A DNA stretch of 64,000 nucleotides from Oryza sativa Japonica Group (GCF_034140825.1 NC_089036.1:1445001-1509000); one strand, 5' to 3'. Shown: positions 36,025 to 48,831, counted from the first letter of the stretch. The notes: generated by a model not told the origin, from the sequence alone. Translations and numbers: made by a program.

Positions 36025-38557
36025 CCTTGCTCTAACAAACTGGCAAACAAGCAATGAAAACCTATACTCCTAGAGCTTCATAAACCTAAATCCAGTGGAG
36101 GCCCAACAAATTCTGACAAGAAAGGAAAATTTTATCAATCGACCCTTCCAAAATTTACTCCAGCATGGCTGCCGAAGAATCGCAACGAGAGCTACCGAAT
36201 CAGTGAAACCGATGTAAAATACCGAGATGCTCCAAACCCAGAATCAATGCCGAGCCGGATTTATGCGGTAGCGTCGAGAAATCGATGAAATCCACCAGAG
36301 CCACACCGAATTGCTCCTCCTCCGGATGGCCCTGAAACGCAGAATGCGCAGACACACACGATGAGGCGCCTTGTTAGGTTACGCTGCGGTTTCGAAATGC
36401 ACACACGCGATTCAGCCATCCAACGCAATCACGCACCAACCCAATCGTAGATCTCACCTCGGGTTTGGCGGCGGCGCGGCAGGTCGTGCAGGGTTTGGGT
36501 TGGGGGTTGGAGGGGCAGAGGAGCCTGCCTCGCGCCGGCGACCTCCGCCTCGATGCGCCTCGCCGACGCCGCGGACGCGGGATGACTCGGTGGTGGTGGT
36601 GCGACGAGGGGCGCAGAGGTGAGGTCTCCCGCTCCGCCGCCGCCGCCGCCGCAGCCGCCGTCCTCAGACCGGTTTGATTACACGTAATTAATTGGTTTTT
36701 TTGTTTTCAGATGGTTTTTGGTTTGTTTGAGGGAGCAACAAGGTGTTTGTGGGATTCTCCGTACTGATCGCTTTGTCGCTTGGAAACTGAGCTTTCTTTC
36801 TGGCCCTGTGGATGTTGGGAAACTTTTAGTTTTTTTTCTTTTTTTTTCTACTAGGGGTGATTTTGTTGTAATCTAAAATGTAATGTTTATGATGTTAAAT
36901 ACTATCTCTGTCTGAAAATACTCGTCGTTTTTAAGTTTTTTTATAGCATTTGATCATTCGTCTTATTAATTATTATTTATTTTGTTTGTGACTTAAGTAC
37001 GACTTATTTTTTTTTATATTTGTACTAATCTTTTAAATAAGACAAATGGTTAAACGTTAAAAAAAAGTCAAGACAACATTGAATTTGAGATGGAGGGAGT
37101 AGTAGTAGCAGCTTCTTGGGATGGTAGTGGTAAATTTGTTTTGTGTGTGGTTTTTAATAGAGCTACAGTTCGAGACACTTAATCATATTTATTTTGTAGA
37201 GTAATATGTTTAAATACTTCCTCAGAACACAAGTTTAAGAAAATATATGAGTATGAAAAACGTATACTTTAATAAAAAAAAGTATTTTATCGAAGAATTG
37301 TAAACACGTAGGAATAATGATTATTTAGATATATCATAGGAAAATGTAAGAATTGGGTGTGAGAAAGAACAACTCAAATGAAAGTTCTCCTGAGGTTGTA
37401 CACCATGCTATTTTTTCTATAAAAAAAAGAAATCTTCTTGTCTCTAGTCACTCTATAAAATATTATATGACTTTCGGTGTTCTGGCCCTTTGTTCAGAGG
37501 TTCGATAGAAAAACAAATTATATAAGCTTGCTATATTCTAAAATGGAGGAAGTGTGTTTTTATACAAACGTCAAAGGATAAAAAAATTTATTATTCCATC
37601 GTGGCTTCATCGCTAAAGTAAAAAAAATCTATCATTATTACTTCTATTAGATTTTGGGCATGTTTGGTAGAGAATGCAGTGTTGTTACGGCTACGTTGCA
37701 GCCAAACAAGGCGCATTCTCTGTTGTTGGCTTACAGATACATCTATGCAGTTGCAGGAAAAGGACAGCTGGACATGCCCTTAGTACATTTACTCTTTTAA
37801 ACCATTTCAATAACAATTTCATACTCTGTTCTATCAAATTATTATAAACTACCTTACTATATTCGTATTATGTGAGAGTATTTTTCCTGTTAAGTGGATG
37901 CTTCAATGTGATTTCAAAATACTAATCTCGCAAAGATAAACTAGGATGCAGATGCAAGTAAACCATAGTTTCCTTGTACCATATATACGTAGAGTTAAAA
38001 CAACAATTCACATTGGGTGTGTTCGGAGGATATTTTTTACAGCGTAGTTTAAAACTGCCGAGGCTTGCAGCGACTTTGAACGACAACGATGGCTGCCTTG
38101 CCAAGTCATTATACATTAGAGTACAAATACTCGATATCGGGAACTAATAAGGCTAATATATATCTATTTCACACTAAACTGACTAGTAAAAGTATTTAGG
38201 TTTTAGATTAAACTAGTTCTAGAAGTGTTTCAAACCAAACGGAGGAAAGAAAAACCATCAAGGCAGCAAAAAAAAAAAACATTCCATTCTGTATTCCTGC
38301 AACCGTGTGTGCTTTTTTCCTGGGTCTCGTGCCAGAAAAACCAAACTAGTACTCAAGAAAAAGAAAAAAAAAACACAGAGAATACTTGCGAGCTCCGATC
38401 TCTTCTTCTTCTTCGTGAGCTCTCACCAAACCAACCCCAACCACTGCCCTCCTCCTGCCGCGATCCACTCCTGCTCTCCAGCTCAGGGAATCCACCTCCA
38501 CCCGCAGAGACCAACCAGCAGCTGTCCGTCCTCTGCGGCGGCGGCGGCGGCGGCGAG
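36025..38557. other. Divergent intergenic region between the DnaJ and ARF genes
   Basis: The DnaJ leader (to about 36660, GC-rich) and ARF leader (from about 38380) face away from each other across about 1.7 kb. It holds a Stowaway-like MITE (36904-37099) and a short fold-back (about 37661-37785) that starts GGGCATGTTTGG and ends ACATGCCC. No other gene seen. Confidence 0.55.
36904..37099. mobile_element. Stowaway-like MITE
   Basis: TATCTCTGTCTGAAAATACT at the left and TTGAGATGGAGGGAGTA at the right are diverged inverse ends; the inner part pairs around TTTAAGTTTTTTTATAGC and AAACGTTAAAAAAAAGTC. Confidence 0.6.
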
Positions 38558-41500
38558 ATGGGGCAAGCTCTGCGGCGGCTCTTCGACGCCTTCTTCTCCA
38601 CCAGGGAGATGCGGGTACCGTGCGATCCTCACCCACATCCTCTCTCCCGCGGTTCTCCTTTGCTTCGTGTGTGGTTCTTGGCCGGAATGGGTGATTGATT
38701 CCTCCTGCCGCCCTGCCCCTGTGGCTGGGATTCTTGCCTAGGGTTTTCTTGTTGAACTTATTTATTATTATACCTAGGAGCTGAAATCTCGACTGTGCAA
38801 GAAATAGGTTGAATTTTCAGTGGTAGGTAATTAAATCGTGCTAGTGGTTAATTGGGCAACTTTTGAGTTCAAGTGGGTAAGAGAAATACTAGCACCCTAG
38901 CAGTGTACATTGGCAATGGAAGGGTTTAATTTAGTCTTGCCAACTCAGTTAATTTTGCAAAGGATGATTATGACATCGGCGAATTTGTTATGTGATCAAT
39001 TTTAAGAGAACGGGGCTTTTGCCTTACAAGTTCTTCTAATCCACAGCACTTATGAAATTCAGAAAATGGACCGGTTACTCGGCTTCTTAACTAAACCTAT
39101 GGCAACCAGGATGCATCATCTCATCAAGTGTATCCATAGCATTAGGCTCCGCATCCCTGTCTATTTAACTTGTGAAGTTGGAGATTATTTGAATGTTACA
39201 TGTTTTTCGCTGATAGTGTGATTGACCTCTTGAAGGTTGTGATGCTTGGTTTGGATGCAGCTGGCAAGACAACAATTTTGTATAGGCTGCACATGGGAGA
39301 AGTTCTTTCAACGGTTCCTACAGTAGGTACGTGGCTCAAGCTCAATGACTCATCTAACGCATCGTTTTTAATGTACTTATTTATGTATCGTATTAAATGA
39401 TCGTAGATTGCCATGCAGACTATTGCAGTACTTGACACTTAGCTTCAGCTTATATGGGCAATAAAAGTACATGTCCGTTTTTTGGGTGGTTGAAGGGATC
39501 CATGATATGATTTTCCTGCTAAGTACAGGGTCGACACTCAACAGTCAGAAATAAACCGAAAAACATGACCGACGATATTTGGTTAATCAGTGTACAGGGC
39601 ATGCTTGGCAGGCATAACTGTTCTTGTGGAATTGATTTGGAAACTTTAAGCTTACAACTGATTGTTTAAAAAATTAATTACTTCAAATCATGTATATTTC
39701 CAAGAAAGAAAGTGCAATATGATAGAAGCTGGAAACTGGCTTGACGTTTCTTGATAAGGTATTAGTTTGTAGTACCTCCTGGTACCTTGGCATAGAAGAT
39801 ACTGAGAGGTGCCAAAGATTTACACTAAAAAGTATATTCTTGAGGATTGTAAAAAAACAAGGTTATAAAAGCCTATATATTGTTATTTTAATGAGAAGCC
39901 TTGCTATGATTTTGGACATCAAACTTGATACAATAAATATGGTCACTCTATGTGATTATTAGACAACCTTATATGTACCTTTCCTCTACAGTTTGGGCTT
40001 TGGGCAGTAAAGATGGAAAACTTATGTAACAAAAATACATTGTTGGATTTGGTTTCCTCGTTATGTGGGTGGTACTTTTTTCCTTTCAAATCACGTATCA
40101 CTCAAGACAGCTTTTCCTCAATCCAATTGAGGAAGTAGCACAGATTTGTTTACTTTTTTTCAGTCGTTTATAATAAATTATATAATTCTATACCTCATAA
40201 TTCATTGATGTGCTCGACTTTTTCCCAATCATTGATCTCATGTCTATATCCAATAATACCATGTACCCTCTGCAGGTTTTAACGTAGAGAAGGTTCAGTA
40301 CAAGAATGTGGTATTTACTGTGTGGGATGTTGGCGGACAAGAAAAGCTCAGGCCATTATGGAAGATGTACCTCAGCAATTCTGATGCACTGGTAATAACT
40401 AGTAGATTGAATTTATATACACATGTTGATATTTAGCTTGGCACCTTGTCATTCCGCCCTGTTATAGTGCCTTTAGTACTTTCCCAAGTCTTGGTTTGAT
40501 ATTGTCATGCACATATTGTTTGTTTTCAGTTCAGGTTGATATCATATATTAGCACCTTTTGCAAATTTTTTTCTTGTCGTTGAATGTGTCCCTAAAGCCT
40601 TTCAGTTTTTAGGTGAAGTTTGTAAATCGATATGAATGACGTAAGCGAGGAGCGTCTAGTCTTCTTTATAAGGACATCTCTTTAGCTAATTCGATTAGGT
40701 GTTTCATGACAATTCCAATTGCTATATGCATCATATGCATATCTTTTGCTGCTGAAGTTAAGGATGTCTTTCTGCTTTCAATTTGTTGTTTTTTCAGATA
40801 CATTATTGAAGCCATACATTTCTGTCATATTTATGAAATTTGTTGCTTTCAATTTGTTGTAGATCTACGTTGTTGATTCATTGGACAGAGAAAGGATTAT
40901 AGACGCCAGACAAGAATTTCAGGTTAGAATTATATTATCTCTGTCATTGTAGTAGTTCCTGTCTCCCCAAATTATGTTGGCTGAGAATATGGGATCCTAC
41001 TAACTTGGTATTCCTTTACCCTTTTCAGACCATTATCAAGGACCCACTGATGGCAAACAGCATAATCTTAGTATTTGCAAACAAACAGGACCTGGTAAGT
41101 TAAACCAAGAATTTGAATAACTAATGATTAATTGCTTGCCTGTTCATGACCTCATTTACACACCTTTTAAAATTACTGTGTCGCGTGTTCATTCTTTTTA
41201 CCAGCTTGTCTGTTATTATGTTCAGTATCGTCTTTGTTTATCATGTGCAGTCTTTTTTATTATATATAGATCTCCTTACAAAATTCTCCATTTCTTTTTG
41301 TATGATGTTGGTTAGTTCAATTTACATTATGAGATGGGGGTAGTATGACTCTATCTGCTACATATTGGACTAAAGATCTGAGTTACTTTCAACAATACAC
41401 GGTGTTGATCGTGCTGTCAGGGATTTTGTACTCTGATGAGGCTTTAGCTTAGAAATATCAATTCTTTATGTTCCATATTGCTAACTGGAAATCAATGTGT

Positions 41501-41794
41501 AGATCTGTTCCACTGTTGAAGCCATACATTTCCATCAGATTTATGAAATTGTCAAATATAAGAGTGGTACTTATAGACTAAAATATTATCTTCACACAGA
41601 GAGGTGCGATGAGCCCAGATGAGGTGAGCGAGGGGCTAGGCCTGCACGACCTCAGGAACAGGATATGGCATATACAAGGGACATGCGCTCTCCGTGGTGA
41701 GGGACTCTACGATGGACTTGATTGGCTCGCATCCACCCTGAAGCAATTGCAAGAGACAGGCCATGCAACTTCAGTCGCCGGCCCTTCCATCTGA
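38558..41794 (+). CDS. ADP-ribosylation-factor family GTPase (ARFB-like)
   Basis: Small GTPase expected to act in membrane traffic. Six exons: 38558-38614, 39236-39326, 40276-40391, 40863-40922, 41029-41094 and 41600-41794; 194 aa, all [13 protein letters not shown] gives an N-myristoylatable Gly2 and amphipathic helix. The P-loop is GLDAAGKTT, switch I contains STVPTVGFNVE, switch II is [13 protein letters not shown], and the base-recognition motifs are NKQD and CALRGEGL. The C-terminal tail [13 protein letters not shown] is longer than in class I ARFs. Resemblance is strongest to the plant ARFB group. A likely 3'-UTR intron (41809-41909) starts 14 nt after the stop, too close to trigger decay by the usual rule. 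Confidence 0.93.
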
Positions 41795-41911
41795 TTTCGC
41801 TAGAGAAGGTATTGTCTCACTTTGAGTGCTGACCTTTTTTTTTTCCTCATGTTCTCTTTCTTGCACCTGACATAGTTACCACTTACACTACCTGTTCTGT
41901 TCCCCCCAGAG

Positions 41912-42076
41912 ATGCCAATGCCTCAACTAGTCAACCAATCTGATGCTCCTGGGCAGTCATCCTTCTGTTCATCCAATGAGAATATTGAGTTCCTTGGTGC
42001 ATGCGTGATCTTCGCTATCGGCTTTCTTGGTGTGGCTGCTCGCAGAGGAGGGCATTCAATCGCTGTGTTCATATGA
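41912..42076 (+). CDS. Possible 54-aa membrane peptide in the ARF 3' region
   Basis: Two nt after the acceptor of the presumed ARF 3'-UTR intron an ORF starts MPMPQLVNQSDAPGQSSF. It continues to FLGACVIFAIGFLGVAA, a convincing 17-residue transmembrane helix, followed by RRGG and the end HSIAVFI. It could be a downstream ORF of the ARF mRNA, a separate small gene, or a fossil exon of a tail-anchored protein. Codon use looks coding, but length and lack of homology in my memory keep confidence low. Confidence 0.4.
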   Translation: MPMPQLVNQSDAPGQSSFCSSNENIEFLGACVIFAIGFLGVAARRGGHSIAVFI

Positions 42077-42571
42077 GCAAACTCATTTGACAGTAACTTG
42101 CGGCATAATTTTCTCCTAAAATGTTTGTAAAGTGTTTGGACGTCTGTGTACTTTGTTGTAGTGAACAAGAGCTGAGTAGTTTGCACGGACCGTGCTTGTG
42201 TATACTTGATGGCACGTCCACATGATTGTTTGCTGATTGCCTATCAATAAGACGGTTGGATGATGGATGTTGTTTGGTGATATATAAACTGGGCTTTGGC
42301 TGAATGTTCCTCCTTATGATTGTTCACAAGTTCAGAGATTGTTACGTTGGTAGAAGATATGCAAAGAAAAGAAAAGAAAAGAAAAGAGAGTGATGTAGGT
42401 ATCCTTTGCGGCATGGGCAGGAATGTTCAGAATTAGTTACATTTAGTAATGTTCCGCAGAAAATATAGCATATAAAAAGAAAAGAAAAAAAAAAGGAGCG
42501 GTGTAGTAGGCTACTAGCCTTTATAACATGGGTAGATGCAGTTTGAGAAATGGTAGGGAGAAAAAAAAAAC
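42077..42571. other. Intergenic region between the ARF and tRNA genes
   Basis: ARF 3' sequence, then an AAAAG repeat (42361-42390) and A-rich tracts. No gene seen. Confidence 0.45.
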
Positions 42572-42579
42572 AAAAAAAA
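42572..42579 (-). terminator. RNA polymerase III terminator of tRNA-Ser
   Basis: Eight T on the minus strand, 5 nt after the tRNA discriminator base. Confidence 0.85.
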
Positions 42580-42584
42580 TTGAA

Positions 42585-42666
42585 CGACGCCTGAGAGATT
42601 CGAACTCTCGCGGGGAAACCCCATGTACTTAGCAGGCACACGCCTTAACCACTCGGCCAAAGCGTC
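42585..42666 (-). tRNA. tRNA-Ser (anticodon GCU)
   Basis: 82 nt on the minus strand. The acceptor arms GACGCTT and AGGCGTC pair. The D arm contains GGCCGAGTGGTTAAGGC (A box). The anticodon loop CTGCTAA carries GCT with stem TGTGC/GTACA. The long class II variable arm is GGGGTTTCCCC, and the T arm is GAGAGTTCGAATCTCTC (B box). The discriminator base is G, as required for serine. There is no intron. Confidence 0.97.
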
Positions 42667-42872
42667 GTTGTTGAATGCGGATACAGTGTAGAAACAGTTA
42701 TAATTTTTTGTCAGAACCTTTCATACTCCAAAAATACCTACGTCAGCGTTGGGACCCACTGTCATCCTCACTATTTAGCGGTAGTACAACTTTTTGTCTG
42801 CCTTGGTTTCATCGGTAGCCACGTGGCTTACTCGCTATAGGCCGAAAGGCCCACATACGATTGGGCCTCTTA

Positions 42873-43154
42873 GGCCATTCCCAACCCAATGACTAGGATA
42901 GTGTCCATAATATTAAATAAACTGTCACATAAAATAAAAAATGATGTGACAAGTGAATAAATGAGGAAAGAGAAGGAAACCATGTCAGAGACATAGTTTC
43001 TACACAACATCCAAAACATCATTTGAGATAAATATCATTAAATTTAAGTATGAAATAGTGGTGTTTGCATTAAAAAAGTAGTGTCTAGTACTAGTTTCTT
43101 TGATAATGTGGAGTTTATGAAAACTATGTCTAGTGTTTTAGGTTGGGGATGCCC
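42873..43154. mobile_element. Tourist/Harbinger-type MITE with TTA duplication
   Basis: GGCCATTCCCAACCC at the left matches the complement of the right end (GGGCATCCCCAACCT). TTA flanks both sides (42870-42872, 43155-43157); 282 bp. Sits between the tRNA and the SINA gene. Confidence 0.8.
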
Positions 43155-43539
43155 TTAGTCCACGGCCCACCTCGAGACCATGCTTGTCTGCCTGAGGTTT
43201 CGTTTCATTTTAGGGAGAAGCACAGCTTCAACAGCCAGACATCTCCACAGAATTCAGAACAAAAAAATTTCATCCTAGTAAAGATTTCCCCTTCCCTTCC
43301 GTAAGTTCATTTCCATCGTGTTAATAAATCAGGTTCCAAGTTCAACACATGCTAGGCTACAGATGTGTCCTAGCCAGTCCACCATGCCGCAAATTGTATT
43401 TGTACATCAATGCACAACAAGTCTCCCCATTTTTCTCCTCTCCCAGCACATCACAATGTGCTATCAGCGTGGAATCATCAATGGGGAGATCTTGGCATTT
43501 GCTATCAGTCTCAGTAGCACTGCTGCTGCATCGTTCACG

Positions 43540-45717
43540 TCATTGCTCCTTCCAGATGCGGCCGGTAACCCGCAGCTTGAGCTCCTGCCTGTTGCCGCCG
43601 GAGAAGAAGAGGGCCATGTTCCGGTGGATGATGAGGCCGTCGAAGCTGTCCCGGACCTTCTTGTGGCTGTCCCTGATGCTCCGGGGGATGCCCTGCCATG
43701 TCAGCTTCCGCCCGTTCCCGCCCACCTCCAGGCTGTAGCAGAAGTTCCGGGCCTCGCTGTCCTCGCCCATGAACCTCAGGAACGCCATGTACACTGGTGC
43801 CATCCCCAGCAGGAATGCCTCAAAATGCAGGCAGAAGTGCTGTCCAAAACACTTGAAAACCTGCATGGCAACAGAACATAGGGGAAAACACATCAATATA
43901 CCTGATATAGACTTAACCGAGAACCAATAATAGCTGATTTCAAAAAAGATGGTAATATGATCGCACCCCAGAATGAAAAAAATATATATATGCAGATTGC
44001 TTGTTATGCAAATTCTATCCTAACCAGCATGACACCTATGTTTGAGAATGAATGGCTAGACAAATTCTCTTTACATATCTGAGAAAAAAAATGCATTGGG
44101 GTACCACTTACCGTCAGCATCCATGTAGCGTTTTCCACTTCATAAGGGTTGGACTTCACATAACGGTGGTTAAAGGTGCAGCCTTCATGCAAGTCCACCT
44201 TATGGTCGTTTATGAGATGAGAGACAAGCATCGGAACATCGCCAGCAATCAGGCATTCTGAACCTGCATATGGACAACTATATGGCCTGAACCTGCAGAG
44301 CTCCTCATGCTTAAGTTTGTTTTGGTAAGGATGAATCTCAGCACAGCCTAGGCTTTGATATTTGCATGGAAGCTGAAGTGACTCAGCCACCTTCTCAAGA
44401 GCCAAACATCTGATATTACCCAGTTCTTGGCGACAAGTAGGGCAATGATTCTCCACCCTATGCTTGCAGTTAGAGCATATTGTGTGACCATTTGGGCACT
44501 GCAAGAGGAACACAAATGAATCAATTGATTATTACCTTTCTTACTTTGTGTGTTCACTTTTCAGTTCACAGAAGTCGTTCCAAATATCATGATCCAAGAA
44601 ATATAACACCAGTGCTACGAAAGTTATGCAATAACGCCTACAGTTCATTCAATTCGAATGAAAGACCAGAGGTGGAGGCATTTACAAAGTTGAATTGAAT
44701 GATCACAACAAACTTACACAACTCATCTGGCAAAGAAAGGTAAAATAAAGTACAAACAGCATTATATACACAGGTGGAGGGAGCTTGCATACAAGAAAAA
44801 CTAATAATCGCTTTCATGAAAACACAGAAAAGTCGTGCAACTGTTGAGAGTAGACAACATGCCAATGTTAAAGAATGCATTGCTATTCTTTCCTGGACAG
44901 AGTTTTTTTTTTATCAAAAGGGTGGTACCCCTCCATTTCTATGAGCAGAAATGTGAAAGTTTCCTGGACAGATGAAGTCTTGAACATTCACAGATCACTT
45001 TGAAGATCATGAACCCAGTATTGTAAGGACAGGGACAATAAGCACAAAACAATTGAGTTACATGTGCAATGTAAAACTTGTCAATGATTAGAACATAGAA
45101 ATTAAAGAACATGCACTATTATACTAACAAACGGCTGAGTTTATTGTGAAAACAGGACAAAGCAGTCAATACTTGTCTTCGAATGAAAGAACAGGTAAAC
45201 TTCACCAACACAACATTCAAATAACAACAAATCCAATGACAACTTACATGTCCTAACTTGGTGTATGTGCAACACATATACCTTGTATACAAAATATATT
45301 CAAAGTAAAATGTCAAAAGTGGTGGGACCAGTAAAGCTTTCTAGACTGATCCCACTTAAATATCCAATAGAGCTAGATGAAAACTAGCAACTACATTTTT
45401 CTCAGGATGAAATGTGCAATTATGTAGATGGAAATAATCAAATAATCAGCTGCCTCTGAAGGATCATAAAGAGAAGAAGATATCATCAGTACGCAAACCT
45501 GCAGTATAGGTGGGCGCATTGAGTTTGTGCAGACTGGACACTCGAGCAAATCATTCAAGCCCGTCAGCGATGATAGCTCAACTGTGACAAGTGATGTAGA
45601 CCAGGGCTTGCATGTAGAATCTCCATCAAGCCTAATGCCAGTGAGTGCCTCAGAGAGCCCATCAGATACACAATCCGACTCAGGGATATCGGTCACAATG
45701 CTGCTTCCTGGGGCCAT
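43540..45717 (-). CDS. SINA/SINAT-type RING E3 ubiquitin ligase
   Basis: Seven-in-absentia family ligase that ubiquitinates targets through its substrate-binding C-terminus. Exons 45717-45499, 44498-44112 and 43860-43540; 308 aa, junctions in phase 0. The N-terminal 55 residues are low-complexity (MAPGSSIVTDIPESD). The C3HC4 RING runs from LLECPVCTNSMRPPILQ through CPNGHTICSNCKHRV to CPTCRQELG. SIAH zinc fingers follow (CKYQSLGC, CRFRPYSCPYAGSEC, HKVDLHEGCTFNHRY). The TRAF-like domain shows CFGQHFCLHFEAFLLGMAPV and ends LKLRVTGRIWKEQ. An upstream in-frame ATG exists (45747), but MAPGSS fits better. A 5'-UTR intron probably spans most of 45750-47000. Confidence 0.95.
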
Positions 45718-47728
45718 TGCAAAAGCTTCTTTCACATTGGGAAACACTACAAAATATCACCACACCCACCACTCCATCCTTCCTTGTAATTAGCTGCATT
45801 GTTCAGTTAGAGGTATATTAGTTGAGATTACGGAGAAAGTACTCAGTTTTTACACAAAGAAGGCAGTTATACATGACAAAATTAAGATGCTGCACGAATG
45901 AATTGACAATTTTCAATTTAAGAGCTTCATGAAGTCTACATCATAGTTCTTCATTGCATATTAAGGTAAAATTTACTGTCTAACCTACTACTAATTGCTA
46001 ACTGCCATCACCAACAGCACAATCCAACTACACACATAACTCTGTTCAGAGCAAAAGTACAACTAAACTCAGTCAAATAAAGACCACCTATTCCGGTGAA
46101 CCTGATCCACAAAACTATATAGCTATAGAGCATGAACACATTATTAATGCTATCTACTTCGTCCAATCTAACATTTGGATGCACAGAAACAATCAACATT
46201 CTCAAGAAACAGTAGAACTGCTCACTTGCTCAGTTCGTCTCCCCAAGCATCTTATTTCTGCTTCAAGATTCACTGGCTTAGTGCATAGAAGTTACTAGAA
46301 TCCTATCAGAAATCAAATTCACTCTCAATCAAACAACTTGCTGCCCCCTCACTGTCACCCAACCTCAAAATTGGGCTCGGAATTTTCCCCTGGACCGCGC
46401 AAAATTTTGCCCCTCTCACTCCCTTTACAACAAAAAAAACAAGAGTCCCTTTTCTCCCTTGAAGACTTGCATCTGCAGCATGGTCGAATCTGCATAAACA
46501 AACGGCTCTCGGCGGGATCCTACCGTTACCAGAACTGGAATCTACATCAGTTCATCCCTCGAATCAAATCCTTCCAACGAAATGCCGGTTGCACAGCAGC
46601 TCGACCAAACCGCGCAAACGCTTCCTCTTTTGCATCAGATCATCTCCAGTCGTCCTCGCAGCGTCAGCTATGAATCGCCTCACACACACCAAAAAAAAAA
46701 AAAGGAAAATCCAGCGAGCGGAATCGCTCCATTTCACACCAATTACTCCCCCCATTCCCCATCAATCTCGCCCATGCGCCACCGGATCACCGAAACGGCG
46801 GAACACACACCCACCCTCCTCCAAAATCAACCACGAATTGGCGAATTCGAACCGCAATAGAACGCCCTCAAAATCCCCGTCTCGAACAAACGGGGTGCGA
46901 CCAATTCAAACCAAATCACACAACCAAAAAAATATTTAAAAAAACAATCTAACACGCGTCTCCATCGAGTACACGGAACATTCCGTCGGTCCGGTCAAGC
47001 CGCTCACCTGGAGACCGGAGACGCCGCCGCCGCCGCGAATCGGAGAGGAGAGAGACGACGACGCAGACACAGTAGCAGAGTGGAGTAGAGAGAGAGTACT
47101 ACTAGTATTTTTTTTCTTTTCTTTATTTTTTTATTTACTCCTTTTATTATTTTTTATTCCGCGTTTCCTCTTTTGGTGTCTTCGCGGAGGCAGGGGGATC
47201 TGGAATTTTCCGCCTTCCACGGCGGCCGGCCCACCTCCCCACACGCCCGGTGCACGGTGGACCTAATGGGCCGGTGGCCCAGTGGGGCCCAAGAGTCAGG
47301 GGTGGGTGGGTCTATGGACGCGGTGTATGGAGTGGGGTGAGGAGGTGTGTGTGAGAGAGAAAGAGGCCGTGGTGGGCCCGAGATGGCGGTGGTCCAGTTG
47401 GGTCGGGGTGAGACCTGTCGGGAGGTGGGCCCGGATAGGCGGTGGCAGAGGCCGGAAGTCCGGAACGCCATCAAGACGTTGCATGTATGTACAGTACAGC
47501 TTGTCTGCTTTCGTATATAGAGAAATTTTAAGGTCTTAAAAAATGTTTCAGGAGGTATCTAAATTTTTCACTGATATTTTTAATATCTTAAGCTACATAA
47601 AGTCTGGAGTTATCAAATTTCACACTAAGCATCTCCTGATACCATTTCAAAAATGATAAAATTACCCTAGCATATATGTAGAGCACCATGGTCATATCAC
47701 GGACACGATCGACATTTCATTCGTTTTT
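45718..47728. other. SINAT leader, its 5' intron and upstream region
   Basis: AT-rich intron-like sequence to about 46950, then a donor-like CAGGTGAGCGGC on the minus strand near 47010 next to a GCC-repeat leader (47025-47035). 47160-47470 is GC-rich with no convincing ORF. After that AT-rich spacer. Confidence 0.45.
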
Positions 47729-47933
47729 GGGCCTGTTCGGTGGCATTGGCTGCTACAGCCACTGTATCTATGTAGCTATAGTGGCTGCGGTAGCCAGCCA
47801 ACACCAGCTGTATTTTGTAGGGGCTGCAGGGGAGTGGTTTTTTCTGCAGGGGTTGAAGCCGTTTCCACAGCTGAACGGCTGGGTTGTGAAGCACAGCTCA
47901 AACAGCTGTGAAAACGGGCTACCGAACATGCCC
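47729..47933. mobile_element. Tourist-type MITE
   Basis: GGGCCTGTTCGGTGG and CTACCGAACATGCCC are inverse ends, with TTT on both sides. Inside, CTGCTACAGCCACTG-type segments pair imperfectly. 205 bp. Confidence 0.75.
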
Positions 47934-48100
47934 TTTATCTAGTTAGTTGAGTGTGCAGGTAATAAGTTGTACCCAAAGTCTCCATCGACAATTTTGGTCA
48001 TTATATTATAGCTCGATTATACTCCAACCAAAATTAGTTATATAGGAATTTCGGTCGGAGTACATCGAGTTATTCCAGTTGCACTACGTGGTAGCCTGGT

Positions 48101-48120
48101 AGGGCTTGAGACAGAGGAAA
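48101..48120 (+). promoter_or_regulatory. Degenerate miR2118-like site
   Basis: AGGGCTTGAGACAGAGGAAA aligns with the site at 48810, and the flanking GACACGTACAAATAC matches GACATGCACATATAC downstream of that site. Probably a decayed copy. Confidence 0.4.
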
Positions 48121-48400
48121 TTTGACACGTACAAATACCGTTGGCAACTGTGCCATATTTCTACGCTGTGGCATATCTCCAATCCAATACTCTACTCTAC
48201 TTGTTAATAATAGACATTGTTTAATGAATGCTGCTATACAACTCATATATAATTAGAGACATATAACTATAGATCAATTGAAGGAGAGTATATTTATATG
48301 CACTGCAGCCGTTTATAACCGTTGATCGAATTCGGTCATACATAAATCAAACACTTGGATCGTATGCAAAGCAATTTCCATTCCAAAATTTCAAGTGTAC

Positions 48401-48422
48401 TGGGCTTAGGAGACATGCAAGC
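48401..48422 (+). promoter_or_regulatory. Degenerate miR2118-like site
   Basis: TGGGCTTAGGAGACATGCAA keeps GGCTTAGGAG but lacks the CAGGAA part. Upstream sequence aligns with that before 48810. Confidence 0.35.
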
Positions 48423-48809
48423 ATGGGCCGTCCGTTGAGCAATGCCATTGTTTTATTTGGACCGGAACACAATAGCGACCGGTGAAGTCGTGGGCCGTAT
48501 AGACATTGCATGTACAATATCAATGGCTAGACTACAGGGGCTACATTAGCAGTTGTCCCTGTACTTTGCACATGTCATGGTCCTATATATACATACAGCA
48601 CCATGGTCATATAATGGAGACATTTTATTTATTTTCACCCTAATATGTAGAGTGTGGTAGCATAAGCTATAAACTGAATCCCCGTCATGATCGAGTGCCA
48701 GTTGAGCTTGACATGATATTTTGCCTTTCTATTATACTCCAGTAAACATTATGTATAAATGCCGATCGATGATAATATGCATCAAAATCCCCCAATTTCA
48801 CCATATGCT

Positions 48810-48831
48810 AGGGCTTAGGAGGCACAGGGAA
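48810..48831 (+). promoter_or_regulatory. Candidate miR2118 target site (weak)
   Basis: GGGCTTAGGAGGCACAGGGA: the central GGAGGCA and the last four bases match the expected complement, about 15 of 22 without gaps. Downstream ACATGCAC follows the same layout as the other sites. Confidence 0.5.

Noticed and set aside
37661-37785. Possible Tourist-like fold-back
   Set aside because: Only the outer 8-12 bases are inverse and no duplication is clear; mentioned in the intergenic entry only.
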